A stretch of DNA of 55,947 nucleotides, taken from NCBI GenBank assembly GCA_910588215.1, contig CAJUQJ010000025.1, forward strand, positions 1 to 55,947, in the 5' to 3' direction. The notes beneath the pieces were generated by a model that was not told the origin of the DNA, did not search any database, and saw only the letters and a list, made by a program, of their open reading frames with translations. The position numbers were made by a program, and so were the translations under genes. Numbering within the stretch: the stretch's first letter is position 1; every line of letters starts with the position of its first letter. This stretch comes from an uncultured Lachnospiraceae bacterium. GTDB taxonomy: Bacteria; Bacillota; Clostridia; Lachnospirales; Lachnospiraceae. Below are positions 26,029-34,036 of the stretch, one piece after another.

Positions 26029-26571
26029 ATGGTTACGTTTGCGGTTCCGGATAAGTTAACGGCAGAAGAGATCAGAACCATACGCAGGAAGCTGGGACTC
26101 ACCCGGGCTGAGTTTGCCCGGCTGGCCAACGTTTCGAAGAAGACCGTAGAGAGATGGGAGGCGGGAGAGAGGGAGATCGGCGGGCCGATCGCGGCACTGG
26201 TGAAGCTTCTCTGGGAATATCCGCAGATGAAAGAGGAATTGACTGTTCCGGATAAAAAGTACCCTTTAAGACTCTGGTATATGGAAGGCAGCAGGGTGTG
26301 TACGATCATTGACGTAGATGAGCGGTTCAGGAAAGTGAAAGTGCACAATTATACAAAGGATTATATCGCAAGAGCATTTGGGAAAGAGGAAAATCCGGAT
26401 TTTGAGGCATATGAGGCGTTTCTGGAATCCAGATGCTTTCCGAGGAGCAGGGATAAGATGAAGCTGACTCTGCGGGAACTTGATCTGCCTTTTTATGAAC
26501 CGCTGCTGATCATCGAGAAGACGCAGGGAAGAATGGCGGAGGATGATTTCTGGCTTCGGATTGAGAGATGA
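26029..26571 (+). CDS. HTH protein with C-terminal domain, probable antitoxin/repressor partner of HipA-like kinase
   Basis: This 180-residue protein has an XRE-type helix-turn-helix at residues about 10-55 (GLTRAEFARLANVSKKTVERWE), with a conserved P I A A L segment after it, as in HipB- or MqsA-like antitoxins. A second domain (80-180) is not identified by me with certainty; its end, LDLPFYEPLLIIEKTQGRMA, resembles small proteins that accompany HipA-like kinases in Clostridia. AAGGAG precedes the ATG. The kinase gene follows 46 bases later. The protein probably binds the repeated TAAGGATAT sites upstream and neutralises the kinase. That is inference. Confidence 0.75.
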   Translation: MVTFAVPDKLTAEEIRTIRRKLGLTRAEFARLANVSKKTVERWEAGEREIGGPIAALVKLLWEYPQMKEELTVPDKKYPLRLWYMEGSRVCTIIDVDERFRKVKVHNYTKDYIARAFGKEENPDFEAYEAFLESRCFPRSRDKMKLTLRELDLPFYEPLLIIEKTQGRMAEDDFWLRIER

Positions 26572-26617
26572 CGGGAAAGAAGCAGGTAAATATACACGGA
26601 ATTGATTGAGGTATGCT

Positions 26618-27442
26618 ATGGTTGAGCTTTTTGGACAGCGTAAGGAGATGGAAAGCAGGAAGTCCTCCAAGGGGAATCAGTTGAAATGGGAGGAGCAGGG
26701 AATCTGGTATAAGACTGATTATACCGGATATGAAGGCTTGGCCGAGTATGTCATATCCGGACTGTTTGCATACAGCAGCCTGGGTGGGAAGGAATATGTA
26801 TCTTATCAGACGGAAGAGATCGTCTATGGGCATAACCGATATCTGGGCTGCAAAAGCAAGAATTTTCTGCCGGAAGGATGGAAGCTGATTACATTGGAGA
26901 GGCTGTTTCAGAATGTGTATGGTGAGAGCCTGAACAGAAAAATTTACACGATCAGGGAATATGAGGAGCGTGTGCGGTTTCTGGTAGAACAGACGATCAG
27001 AATGACCGGGTTGGAAGAATTTGGAGTGTATTTGAGTAAGCTGCTGACAATCGACGCGGTTTTTTTGAATGAGGACAGGCATACACATAATATTGCGGTT
27101 CTGCTGGATGATGTAGGGCATTACCATTACTGTCCGATCTTTGATCATGGAGCGGCATTATTGGCTGATACAACGATGGATTATCCGCTGACAGGAGATA
27201 CGATCAGCTTGATGAAGGAAGTAAGGGCGAAAACGATCTGTCAGGATTTTGATGAACAGCTGGATATTGTAGAGAGGTTGTATGGGCAGCATATACAGTT
27301 TTCATTTGACCGGAAAGTTGTGGAGAGTGTGCTGGCGGAAGAGAAGTATTATCCCGCCGAAAGTAAGCGGCGGGTGGGAACGATCCTGATGGATCAGAAG
27401 AGGAAATACAGATATTTGTTTGCGAATGGAAGTTGTGAATAA
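26618..27442 (+). CDS. HipA-like/CtkA-like kinase, probable toxin
   Basis: This 274-residue protein has the catalytic signature of HipA-type serine/threonine kinases: NEDRHTHNIAVL (residues 151-162, catalytic D153 and N158) and FDHG (175-178, metal-binding D176). K32 in WYKTDY is the likely ATP-binding lysine. It lacks the N-terminal domain of classic HipA (about 100 residues), as in CtkA and HipT-type proteins. ATG 26618 has TGAGGT at 5 bases. TTG 26606 is the alternative. Known HipA kinases phosphorylate a tRNA synthetase and slow growth. The target here is unknown. Confidence 0.8.
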   Translation: MVELFGQRKEMESRKSSKGNQLKWEEQGIWYKTDYTGYEGLAEYVISGLFAYSSLGGKEYVSYQTEEIVYGHNRYLGCKSKNFLPEGWKLITLERLFQNVYGESLNRKIYTIREYEERVRFLVEQTIRMTGLEEFGVYLSKLLTIDAVFLNEDRHTHNIAVLLDDVGHYHYCPIFDHGAALLADTTMDYPLTGDTISLMKEVRAKTICQDFDEQLDIVERLYGQHIQFSFDRKVVESVLAEEKYYPAESKRRVGTILMDQKRKYRYLFANGSCE

Positions 27443-27490
27443 TACGGATGAGAGATTTGAACAGGATATACTGATGGAGGAAAGTACGGT

Positions 27491-28324
27491 ATGCCGATTG
27501 GAGTCATTACAAATGCGTTGGTAGTAGCTGTCGGAGGAATCGTGGGCGCGCTGGCCGGGGATAAGATAAGCAATGCTTTCAAGGAAAATCTGAATACGGT
27601 ATTTGGGGCCTGTGCCATGGCGATGGGCATCAGTTCGATCGTACTGATGGAAAATATGCCGGCGGTGGTTTTTTCGGTCATCGTGGGAACTTCGATCGGG
27701 CTGGCCATGCATTTGGGGCAGCGGATCGACAGAGCCGGGCTGATGATGCAGAAGGGAATCGGCCGTGCGCTTTCCGGGCTGCAGAGAGCGGGGAAAGAAC
27801 AGCAGGAACTGGCGGGCAAAATAAGTGCAGCAGGCCAGACAGATGCAGTGGGCAAGAAAGATTCGGCGGACAGCACAGGTACAGTGGGCCGAACAGGAAC
27901 AGCAGACAACAGTGCAGTACTGGTGACGGCATTGGTGCTATTCTGTGCCAGCGGTACCGGCATCTATGGTTCCATCGTGGCGGGTATGACGGGCGACCAT
28001 TCTATCTTACTGGCGAAATCTATCCTGGATTTTGCCACGGCGCTGATCTTTGCCTGTTCGCTGGGAATTGTTGTTTCACTGATCGCAGTACCGCAGTTTC
28101 TCATTTTCATGGCGCTTTATCTGCTGGCGGGGATGATCTATCCGCTGTGCACACCGGGGATGATCAATGATTTCAAGGCCTGCGGCGGTATTCTCCTGCT
28201 GGCGACCGGATTCCGTATGATCAAAGTCAAGGAATTTCCGGTGGCCGATATGATACCAGCGATGGTGCTTGCGCTGCCGGTAAGTTATCTGTGGATAAAT
28301 TATATCATGCCGCTTATGGGGTAA
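27491..28324 (+). CDS. DUF554 family membrane protein
   Basis: This 277-residue protein has the DUF554 pattern: an N-terminus ITNALVVAVGGIVGALAG, several glycine-rich membrane segments and the C-terminal KACGGILLLATGFRMI-type helix. Its role is unknown. Family members of this type are about 225-235 residues. The extra length here comes from a hydrophilic low-complexity insert at about 100-141 (repeats of G-T/S/A-D/G). GGAGG precedes the ATG. The exporter-like gene follows 23 bases later, so the two may be co-transcribed. Confidence 0.88.
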   Translation: MPIGVITNALVVAVGGIVGALAGDKISNAFKENLNTVFGACAMAMGISSIVLMENMPAVVFSVIVGTSIGLAMHLGQRIDRAGLMMQKGIGRALSGLQRAGKEQQELAGKISAAGQTDAVGKKDSADSTGTVGRTGTADNSAVLVTALVLFCASGTGIYGSIVAGMTGDHSILLAKSILDFATALIFACSLGIVVSLIAVPQFLIFMALYLLAGMIYPLCTPGMINDFKACGGILLLATGFRMIKVKEFPVADMIPAMVLALPVSYLWINYIMPLMG

Positions 28325-28347
28325 GAATGATAAAGAAAGGTTCTTAT

Positions 28348-29391
28348 ATGCTGAAACTGATCAAAATCGCTGTCGGGTGTGTGGCGTCCATTTTTCTGGC
28401 TGATGTGCTGGGACTGGGTTACAGCACATCAGCCGGTATCATAACGCTTCTGACGATACAAGATACCTCACGGGAGACCATTACGATCTCTGTCAAAAGA
28501 ATCCTCGCTTTCCTGCTGGCGACGTTGATTGCCTATACGGTATTTCATCTTGCCGGATATCATGTGTTTGCATATGGCGTATTTCTGTTTTTGTTTGTTG
28601 CCAGCTGTATATTGATGCGGATGGGTGATGCAGTCTCTATCAATGCGGTCTTAGCGACGCATTATCTGCTGGAGAAGGACATGTCTCTTCCGTTGATCGG
28701 AAATGAGGCGCTGCTTCTGATGATTGGCGCCGGGATCGGCACGCTTCTGAATCTGTATATGCCGGGAAAAGGCAGGGAGATCCGGGCCATGCAGCATACG
28801 CTGGAGGAAGATTTGCGTAAGGTGTTGATGCGGATGGCGGAATATATTGCAAAAGAGGATCGGTCGGATTATACAGGAGCTTGTTTTGACAAACTGCAGG
28901 AAGATATTGCCGCCGGTACAAAACAGGCGTATGCTTATATGAATAATACCTTTTTCCAGGAATCGAAGTATTTTATCTCGTATATGAATATGCGGGAACA
29001 ACAGACGATCGTCTTGCGGGATATTTATAAGAAGATTATCCATATCCGGTTTCTCCTGCCGCAGACGGAACGGGTGTCGGGATTGCTCTATGAGACGGCG
29101 GTTTCTTTCGGGGAATGCAACAATGCCAGAGAACTGCTGACAAAGCTGACAGAAGTGCTGAGGCAGATGAAGGATTCGCCGCTGCCTGCGACACGGGAGG
29201 AGTTCGAGGACCGGGCGGTGTTGTATGGTATATTGATGGATCTGGAGTATTTTCTGCAGTTGAAGAAGGAGTTTGCGGATGCGTTGACGCAGGAGCAGGT
29301 GAGGCGGTATTGGGGAATTGAGCGGAGCCGGTCGAATCAGTGTGTATATGGCGCTGATCAGATCGATCAAACAGAGTTAACAAAAGAGTAG
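28348..29391 (+). CDS. Aromatic acid exporter-like membrane protein (ArAE_1/FUSC-like)
   Basis: This 347-residue protein has about six hydrophobic segments in the first 145 residues (IAVGCVASIFLADVLG, GIITLLTIQD, LAFLLATLIAYTVF and others), followed by a soluble helical C-terminal half. This layout matches the aromatic acid exporter family. The motif STSAGIITLLTIQDT is typical. ATG 28348 is chosen because AAAGG lies 7 bases upstream and the membrane segment begins there. Longer starts add a polar tail. The substrate is not known. Confidence 0.85.
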   Translation: MLKLIKIAVGCVASIFLADVLGLGYSTSAGIITLLTIQDTSRETITISVKRILAFLLATLIAYTVFHLAGYHVFAYGVFLFLFVASCILMRMGDAVSINAVLATHYLLEKDMSLPLIGNEALLLMIGAGIGTLLNLYMPGKGREIRAMQHTLEEDLRKVLMRMAEYIAKEDRSDYTGACFDKLQEDIAAGTKQAYAYMNNTFFQESKYFISYMNMREQQTIVLRDIYKKIIHIRFLLPQTERVSGLLYETAVSFGECNNARELLTKLTEVLRQMKDSPLPATREEFEDRAVLYGILMDLEYFLQLKKEFADALTQEQVRRYWGIERSRSNQCVYGADQIDQTELTKE

Positions 29392-29398
29392 TGGTTGT

Positions 29399-30841
29399 AT
29401 GAGAGATGAGAATCCGGAAAGTGAGAAAGGTGTGGTCATAAGCATGAGGGATGCGATTCATATTATTAATGAACTTCGGGCATATGATCTGGAGCGTGAA
29501 TGGTTTGAATTCAAAGTAAACTGGTATAAGGCAGATGAACTGGGGGAGTATATATCGGCATTGTCTAACAGTGCTGCATGGGAAGGAAAACAGCAGGGTT
29601 ATTTTGTCTGGGGAATCGATGATGTGACGCATGAGATCAAAGGGACAGATTTTAACTGCAATCAAAATGTCAGGAACGAGCCTTTAAAACATTATCTGGC
29701 AAGACGGCTCAGCCCGGATATCAATTTTATATTTGAGGAGATATGGATTGAAGAAAAGAAATTAGTATTGCTGACGATACCGGCGGCGAAATCAGTTCCG
29801 ACTGCCTATGACAGAGAAAGATATATCCGCATTGGTTCAAGTAAAGAGAACCTCAGAAAATATCCGGAAAAAGAATCTTATTTGTTTGACCTGTTACGTC
29901 ATGGACATCCGACGATAGAAAATACACCGTCGGATCATCAGGAGCTTTCGTTTGAAAAGCTGCTGATCTATTATGGTGCAAAAGGATTGAAATTAAATCC
30001 CGATACGTTTAAGAAAAATTTATCTTTATATACAGAGGACGGAAAATATAACATATTAGCGCAGCTACTTTCGGATGACTCACATCTGCCGGTCAGAGTG
30101 GCGATTTTTTCCGGGAGATCAAAAGCTGATCAGTTGTATTCGGTGAGGGAGTTTGGGAATCAGTGCCTTCTGTATTCTCTGGATGAAATTCTGCGGTATG
30201 GGGATGTTTTAAATATTATCCAGGCAGATGAAACAAATCGTATTGTGGAAAGGAAAGAGGTGCCGTTATTTGAAAATGACGCTTTTCGTGAGGCAGTCGT
30301 CAATGCGTTTGTTCATAATAAATGGATAGGCGGAAATGAGCCGATGATTACCGTTTTTTCAGATAGAATCGAGATATTGTCCCGTGGGTCGCTGGCACCG
30401 GAGCAGACTATGGAAGGTTTTTTCGCCGGAGAATCGGTTCCGGTAAACAGAAAACTTTCGGAAATTTTTCTACAGCTGCATATCAGTGAGAAGACGGGAC
30501 GTGGTGTGCCGTTGATCACGGAGCGGTACGGAAAAGAAGCGTATGAGTTCAGAGAAAATTCTATCGTAGTTACCATACCATTCCGGTGGATCAATAAAGT
30601 GGGTGATAAAGTGGGTGATAAAGTGGGTGATAAAGTGGGTGATAAAAATTCCCACTTGACACAGACACAGGCATCAATTCTGACGGAAATCAGAAATGAC
30701 CCTGATATTACAAAACCTGAACTGGCTGAAAAGCTGAAGCTGGGTAAGACAACCGTGGATAAAGGAATTGCTGTTTTGAAACAGCGGGGGTTTATTGAAC
30801 GTGTTGGTTCAAATAAATCCGGGTATTGGAAGGCGCTCTGA
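29399..30841 (+). CDS. AlbA_2 (Schlafen-type) putative ATP-binding/DNA-binding protein with VGDK repeat
   Basis: This 480-residue protein combines an N-terminal AlbA_2/Schlafen-like domain (about 15-140; EWFEFKVNWYKADELGEYISALSNSA), a C-terminal GHKL-like ATP-binding region (EAVVNAFVHNKW near 299-310, SRGSLAPEQ, EKTGRGVPLI) and a final winged helix (about 425-480; LAEKLKLGKTTVDKGIAVLK). Between them the 4-residue unit VGDK occurs four times (residues 401-416), encoded by a perfect 12-base repeat. The family is thought to be regulatory or defence-related; its function is not established here. Start is uncertain (29399 or 29444). Ribosome sites are weak for both. Confidence 0.8.
   Translation: MRDENPESEKGVVISMRDAIHIINELRAYDLEREWFEFKVNWYKADELGEYISALSNSAAWEGKQQGYFVWGIDDVTHEIKGTDFNCNQNVRNEPLKHYLARRLSPDINFIFEEIWIEEKKLVLLTIPAAKSVPTAYDRERYIRIGSSKENLRKYPEKESYLFDLLRHGHPTIENTPSDHQELSFEKLLIYYGAKGLKLNPDTFKKNLSLYTEDGKYNILAQLLSDDSHLPVRVAIFSGRSKADQLYSVREFGNQCLLYSLDEILRYGDVLNIIQADETNRIVERKEVPLFENDAFREAVVNAFVHNKWIGGNEPMITVFSDRIEILSRGSLAPEQTMEGFFAGESVPVNRKLSEIFLQLHISEKTGRGVPLITERYGKEAYEFRENSIVVTIPFRWINKVGDKVGDKVGDKVGDKNSHLTQTQASILTEIRNDPDITKPELAEKLKLGKTTVDKGIAVLKQRGFIERVGSNKSGYWKAL
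30599..30646 (+). repeat. Perfect 12-base tandem repeat, four copies
   Basis: GTGGGTGATAAA occurs four times without a mismatch inside the AlbA_2 gene. Because the unit is 12 bases, gain or loss of a copy keeps the reading frame and only changes linker length (VGDK). Confidence 0.95.
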
Positions 30842-31015
30842 TAAAATAATATGTAGTAAATTGTATTGTAAAGTGATGTTATTGCAGGCGAAAGAAAATA
30901 CGAAAAGATTAATATGAAGATAAGATATAGGAGGAAATAGTGACCATTGAATTCCGGAATGCGATTTCCATAGCGGAAACACGGAAAGTATATCAAGAGA
31001 TAAGGAGGCATCAGA
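30842..31015. other. Intergenic stretch with a possible small frame
   Basis: A GTG at 30940 has a perfect AGGAGG site and opens a 48-codon frame (VTIEFRNAISIAETRK...) that runs into the serine hydrolase gene in another frame and stops at 31084. It might be the remnant start of another gene. Nothing else is seen. Confidence 0.25.
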
Positions 31016-32302
31016 ATGACACTACAGGAAAAATTGTGCAGCACGATGGAAAAAGCAGTGGACAACTGCGAGGTGGCGGGCGTTAATCTGCTGGTGGAAC
31101 AGGACGGTCAGGAGGTATGCTACTGTCAGGCGGGGATGGCGGATCGGGAAGGGAATCGGTCCATGAGCAGGGATACGATCTTCCGGCTTTATTCTCAGAG
31201 TAAGCCCATCACGGCCGCGGCAGCAATGATCCTGATGGAGCGTGGAGAGTTGGATCTGAGCCAGCCGGTATCCGATTTCCTGCCGGCCTTTGCAGAGCAG
31301 TTCTATGTGGCAAACGAGAACAGTATCGGAGATGCTGCGGCCGGTGGGAAAGCTGGAAAAGAGGCGCCGGCAGTGGAGCAGGAAGCGATGAACGGCGGTA
31401 ATGGGGCAGACGGCACGGCATCGGAATACAGAAAGCCTGTCCTGCAGCCTATGCGGGTATTCGATCTTCTGCGCATGACCTCCGGACTGGCCTATCCGGA
31501 TGAGGTGACGGTGTCCGGACGGCAGACGGCGGCAGTGTTTGAGGAGATGGACAGACGGCTTTTCACGAAGGATGCGATGACGACAAGAGAGGTGGCCGAT
31601 GCATTGGCCGGCTGTACGCTGGCTTTCGAGCCGGGCAGTTCCTGGCGGTACGGTACTTCGGCAGATGTGCTGGGCGCAGTGGTGGAAGTGATTTCGGGGA
31701 TGCGCTTTGGAGAGTTTCTGGAGAAAGAGCTTTTCGGGCCGCTTGGCATGAAGGACACGGCCTTCTGGGTACCGCAGGAGAAGCAGGGCCGGCTGGCAGT
31801 AACCTATGAGACGGTCAAAGGACAGAAGGGTAATTCCCTGGTGCGGTATGAAGGAAACAATCTTGCAATCTGTAATGGGATGGAGAAACCGCCTGCTTTT
31901 GAATCCGGCGGTGCGGGACTGGCATCTACACTGGACGATTATATGCGTTTTGCAAAGATGCTTATGCAGGACGGTACATTGGACGGTGTCCGGATCTTAG
32001 AGCCGGCCACGGTGCGCTATATGATGGGTGCGGAACTGCTGCAACATCAGCAGAAAGCGTTTGAGAAGTGGATCGGATTGGAAGGATTCAGTTACGGGAA
32101 TTTGATGAGGATCTGCAAGAATCCGGCGCAGTCGGCGTTTCTTGCGGGCAGAGGGGAGTATGGCTGGGACGGCTGGCTGGGCGTTTACTTCGCGAACTTT
32201 CCGGAAGAGAAGATGACGATCTTGATGGGAACGCAGAAGAAGGATGGCGGGACATTTACACTGACCAGGAAACTGCGGAATCTGATCCTGACAAAACTAT
32301 GA
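31016..32302 (+). CDS. Serine hydrolase, beta-lactamase/esterase (class C) family
   Basis: This 428-residue enzyme has the class C fold signature: SQSK (S60 and K63, nucleophile and general base) and a later YGTS motif near residue 212. Such proteins act as esterases, peptidases or amidases. No signal peptide is seen, so it is likely cytoplasmic and not a resistance beta-lactamase. A low-complexity insert (about 105-140, rich in G, A and E) splits the domain. AAGGAGG precedes the ATG. A terminator follows the gene. Confidence 0.88.
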   Translation: MTLQEKLCSTMEKAVDNCEVAGVNLLVEQDGQEVCYCQAGMADREGNRSMSRDTIFRLYSQSKPITAAAAMILMERGELDLSQPVSDFLPAFAEQFYVANENSIGDAAAGGKAGKEAPAVEQEAMNGGNGADGTASEYRKPVLQPMRVFDLLRMTSGLAYPDEVTVSGRQTAAVFEEMDRRLFTKDAMTTREVADALAGCTLAFEPGSSWRYGTSADVLGAVVEVISGMRFGEFLEKELFGPLGMKDTAFWVPQEKQGRLAVTYETVKGQKGNSLVRYEGNNLAICNGMEKPPAFESGGAGLASTLDDYMRFAKMLMQDGTLDGVRILEPATVRYMMGAELLQHQQKAFEKWIGLEGFSYGNLMRICKNPAQSAFLAGRGEYGWDGWLGVYFANFPEEKMTILMGTQKKDGGTFTLTRKLRNLILTKL

Positions 32303-32345
32303 TAATACCAGGGATGCAGTAATAGATACGGAGACGAAATAAAGG

Positions 32346-32375
32346 GGAGAAGCCAGTGGCTTCTCCTGTTTTGTT
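32346..32375 (+). terminator. Rho-independent terminator
   Basis: A 9-bp stem GGAGAAGCC/GGCTTCTCC with loop AGT is followed by TGTTTTGTTG. It ends the serine hydrolase transcript. Confidence 0.7.
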
Positions 32376-32380
32376 GCGGA

Positions 32381-32398
32381 CAAAAAAGTATAAAAAAT
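32381..32398 (+). promoter_or_regulatory. Candidate operator, copy 1 of shared 18-mer
   Basis: CAAAAAAGTATAAAAAAT is identical to 35736-35753, upstream of the lipoprotein gene of the same locus. It lies 38 bases before the -10 box of the regulator gene and is a candidate AraC-type binding site. Confidence 0.45.
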
Positions 32399-32435
32399 AT
32401 AAAATAGAGACAAATTATTGCTTAGCCGGCTCCGG

Positions 32436-32441
32436 TATAAT
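32436..32441 (+). promoter_or_regulatory. Candidate -10 box before the locus 3 regulator
   Basis: TATAAT at 32436-32441 has no good -35 (TTATTG lies 15 bases upstream), suggesting an activator-dependent promoter. Confidence 0.4.
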
Positions 32442-32494
32442 GAAAAGTAAACTGGGATACGTCTGACTGTCATGAACAGGGAGGGGAGCGCGAC

Positions 32495-34009
32495 ATGATA
32501 AAGGTTTTGGTAGTGGAGGATATGGATATCACGAGAGAGGACATTCTGGGACTTATTGACTGGGAGCAGCACGGGTTCGAGCTGCTGCCTTCTGCCAGAA
32601 ACGGAAAGATCGGTCTGGAATATGCACTGCGTTATCGGCCGGATATCATCTTGACGGATATCAAGATGCCGATCATGACCGGTCTGGATATGATGCAGGA
32701 AGTCCGGGAGAGGATTCCGGGGACCAGGTTCATTCTGCTCACTGCGTATGAGGAGTTTGAGTACGCCAAGAGGGCGTTGAAAATGGGGACGCAGGCTTTT
32801 ATCTTGAAATATGAGATCGACAGCCAGACTCTTTTGCGTGAACTGAATAAGTGCGTGGAAGCGATAAAAAAGGAACGGTGTGTGGAGGATATAACGACCC
32901 GGGCGCGGCTGGACAGGCTGTTGACAAAGGGCGGGGACGGAGCGCAGGAGATACAGTCGGCCGGGGCGGCCAGGGACTCCTTTTTCCCATGGCTGGGGAA
33001 GAGCATCTTGTTGGATATCTGGTGCCTTAAGAGGCGTAATGAGATCGGGGAGGACAATCTGCAGGATGCCTTGCAGGAGGAACTGCGGCAGTTCAGATTT
33101 GTCTGCATGAAGGTGAAGGACAGAGAGTATGTGATTTTCCTGGAGGCGCCGGACAGCCATTCGCAAATGGAACAAAAGCGGTATCTGAGAAGATTTATCC
33201 TCTCGGTACAGGAGGCGTTTGACGATCTGTTAGACACCCAGACGGCCGTGGCGGTGGGCGGTGAAGTGAAGGGAAGCAGAGATATTCCGGCGGCAAAGAA
33301 GGCGGGGGAGGAGCTGCTACAGTACAGGATCTTCCGCAAAGGGGGTTGCATTTTGGAAAAAAAGCCACAGGAAGGTACGGATGAGCAGAAGCAGCAGATC
33401 ATACAGGGTCTGGAGGAGATAGGAGAAGCTGTCCGGCGGGAAGACTATGGCAATGCCAGAAGCAGCATAGAGACGTTGTATTCCCGGGAGATCGCGCAGG
33501 CGGGCAGCATCGATCTGCTGAAGCGGGTGACAGTCAAGCTGTCTTACTACTTTAGGCAGAAAGGGTATGAAGTGAGGCTGCAGGAGTTTGACGAATGGCT
33601 GGACCGGGTTTGCTTTAATATGCTTACAGAGAGTGTGGATCATACCGCGGAGCGGTTCGGTTATCTGCTGGATATCTTACAGGAACATACGGACAGGCGG
33701 TATTCCCGCAAGGTGAGGGAAGCCATGGCTTATATACGGGAGCATTATGCGGAGGATGTGGGACTGAACGAGACGGCAGCCTTTCTGGATGTCAGTCCGA
33801 TCTATCTGTCCCATCTGTTTAAAAAAGAGGTGGCTATCACCTTTTCCGCCTACATCACCAGGCTGCGCATCGAAAAGGCCAAGGAGCTGCTGCGGCAGGG
33901 AGACAAGAAGATCTACGAGATCAGTGAACTGGTGGGATATCAGACGGTGCAGTATTTCACCAAGGTGTTTAAAAGGGAAACGGGAAAGACACCGGGAGAA
34001 TTTGAGTGA
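32495..34009 (+). CDS. YesN-type response regulator, AraC family
   Basis: This 504-residue protein has a receiver domain with phospho-acceptor D55 in ILTDIKMP, a middle domain of about 290 residues, and two AraC helix-turn-helix units at the end (VGLNETAAFLDVSPIYLSHLF and IYEISELVGYQTVQYFTKVF). GGGAGGGG precedes the ATG. The partner kinase gene follows after 27 bases. In this locus the regulator comes before the kinase, the reverse of locus 1. It probably binds the AGTATAAA-type sites before its own gene and before the lipoprotein gene. Confidence 0.93.
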   Translation: MIKVLVVEDMDITREDILGLIDWEQHGFELLPSARNGKIGLEYALRYRPDIILTDIKMPIMTGLDMMQEVRERIPGTRFILLTAYEEFEYAKRALKMGTQAFILKYEIDSQTLLRELNKCVEAIKKERCVEDITTRARLDRLLTKGGDGAQEIQSAGAARDSFFPWLGKSILLDIWCLKRRNEIGEDNLQDALQEELRQFRFVCMKVKDREYVIFLEAPDSHSQMEQKRYLRRFILSVQEAFDDLLDTQTAVAVGGEVKGSRDIPAAKKAGEELLQYRIFRKGGCILEKKPQEGTDEQKQQIIQGLEEIGEAVRREDYGNARSSIETLYSREIAQAGSIDLLKRVTVKLSYYFRQKGYEVRLQEFDEWLDRVCFNMLTESVDHTAERFGYLLDILQEHTDRRYSRKVREAMAYIREHYAEDVGLNETAAFLDVSPIYLSHLFKKEVAITFSAYITRLRIEKAKELLRQGDKKIYEISELVGYQTVQYFTKVFKRETGKTPGEFE

Positions 34010-34036
34010 TGCCGACAGAAGAAAGGAGAGCACGGA

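Noticed and set aside
30599..30646. CRISPR-like array
   Set aside because: Units are 12 bases, directly adjacent and inside a coding frame. There are no spacers and no cas genes.
31016..32302. Antibiotic-resistance class C beta-lactamase
   Set aside because: No signal peptide, low-complexity insert and lack of the usual KTG box context. A general serine hydrolase is a safer name.
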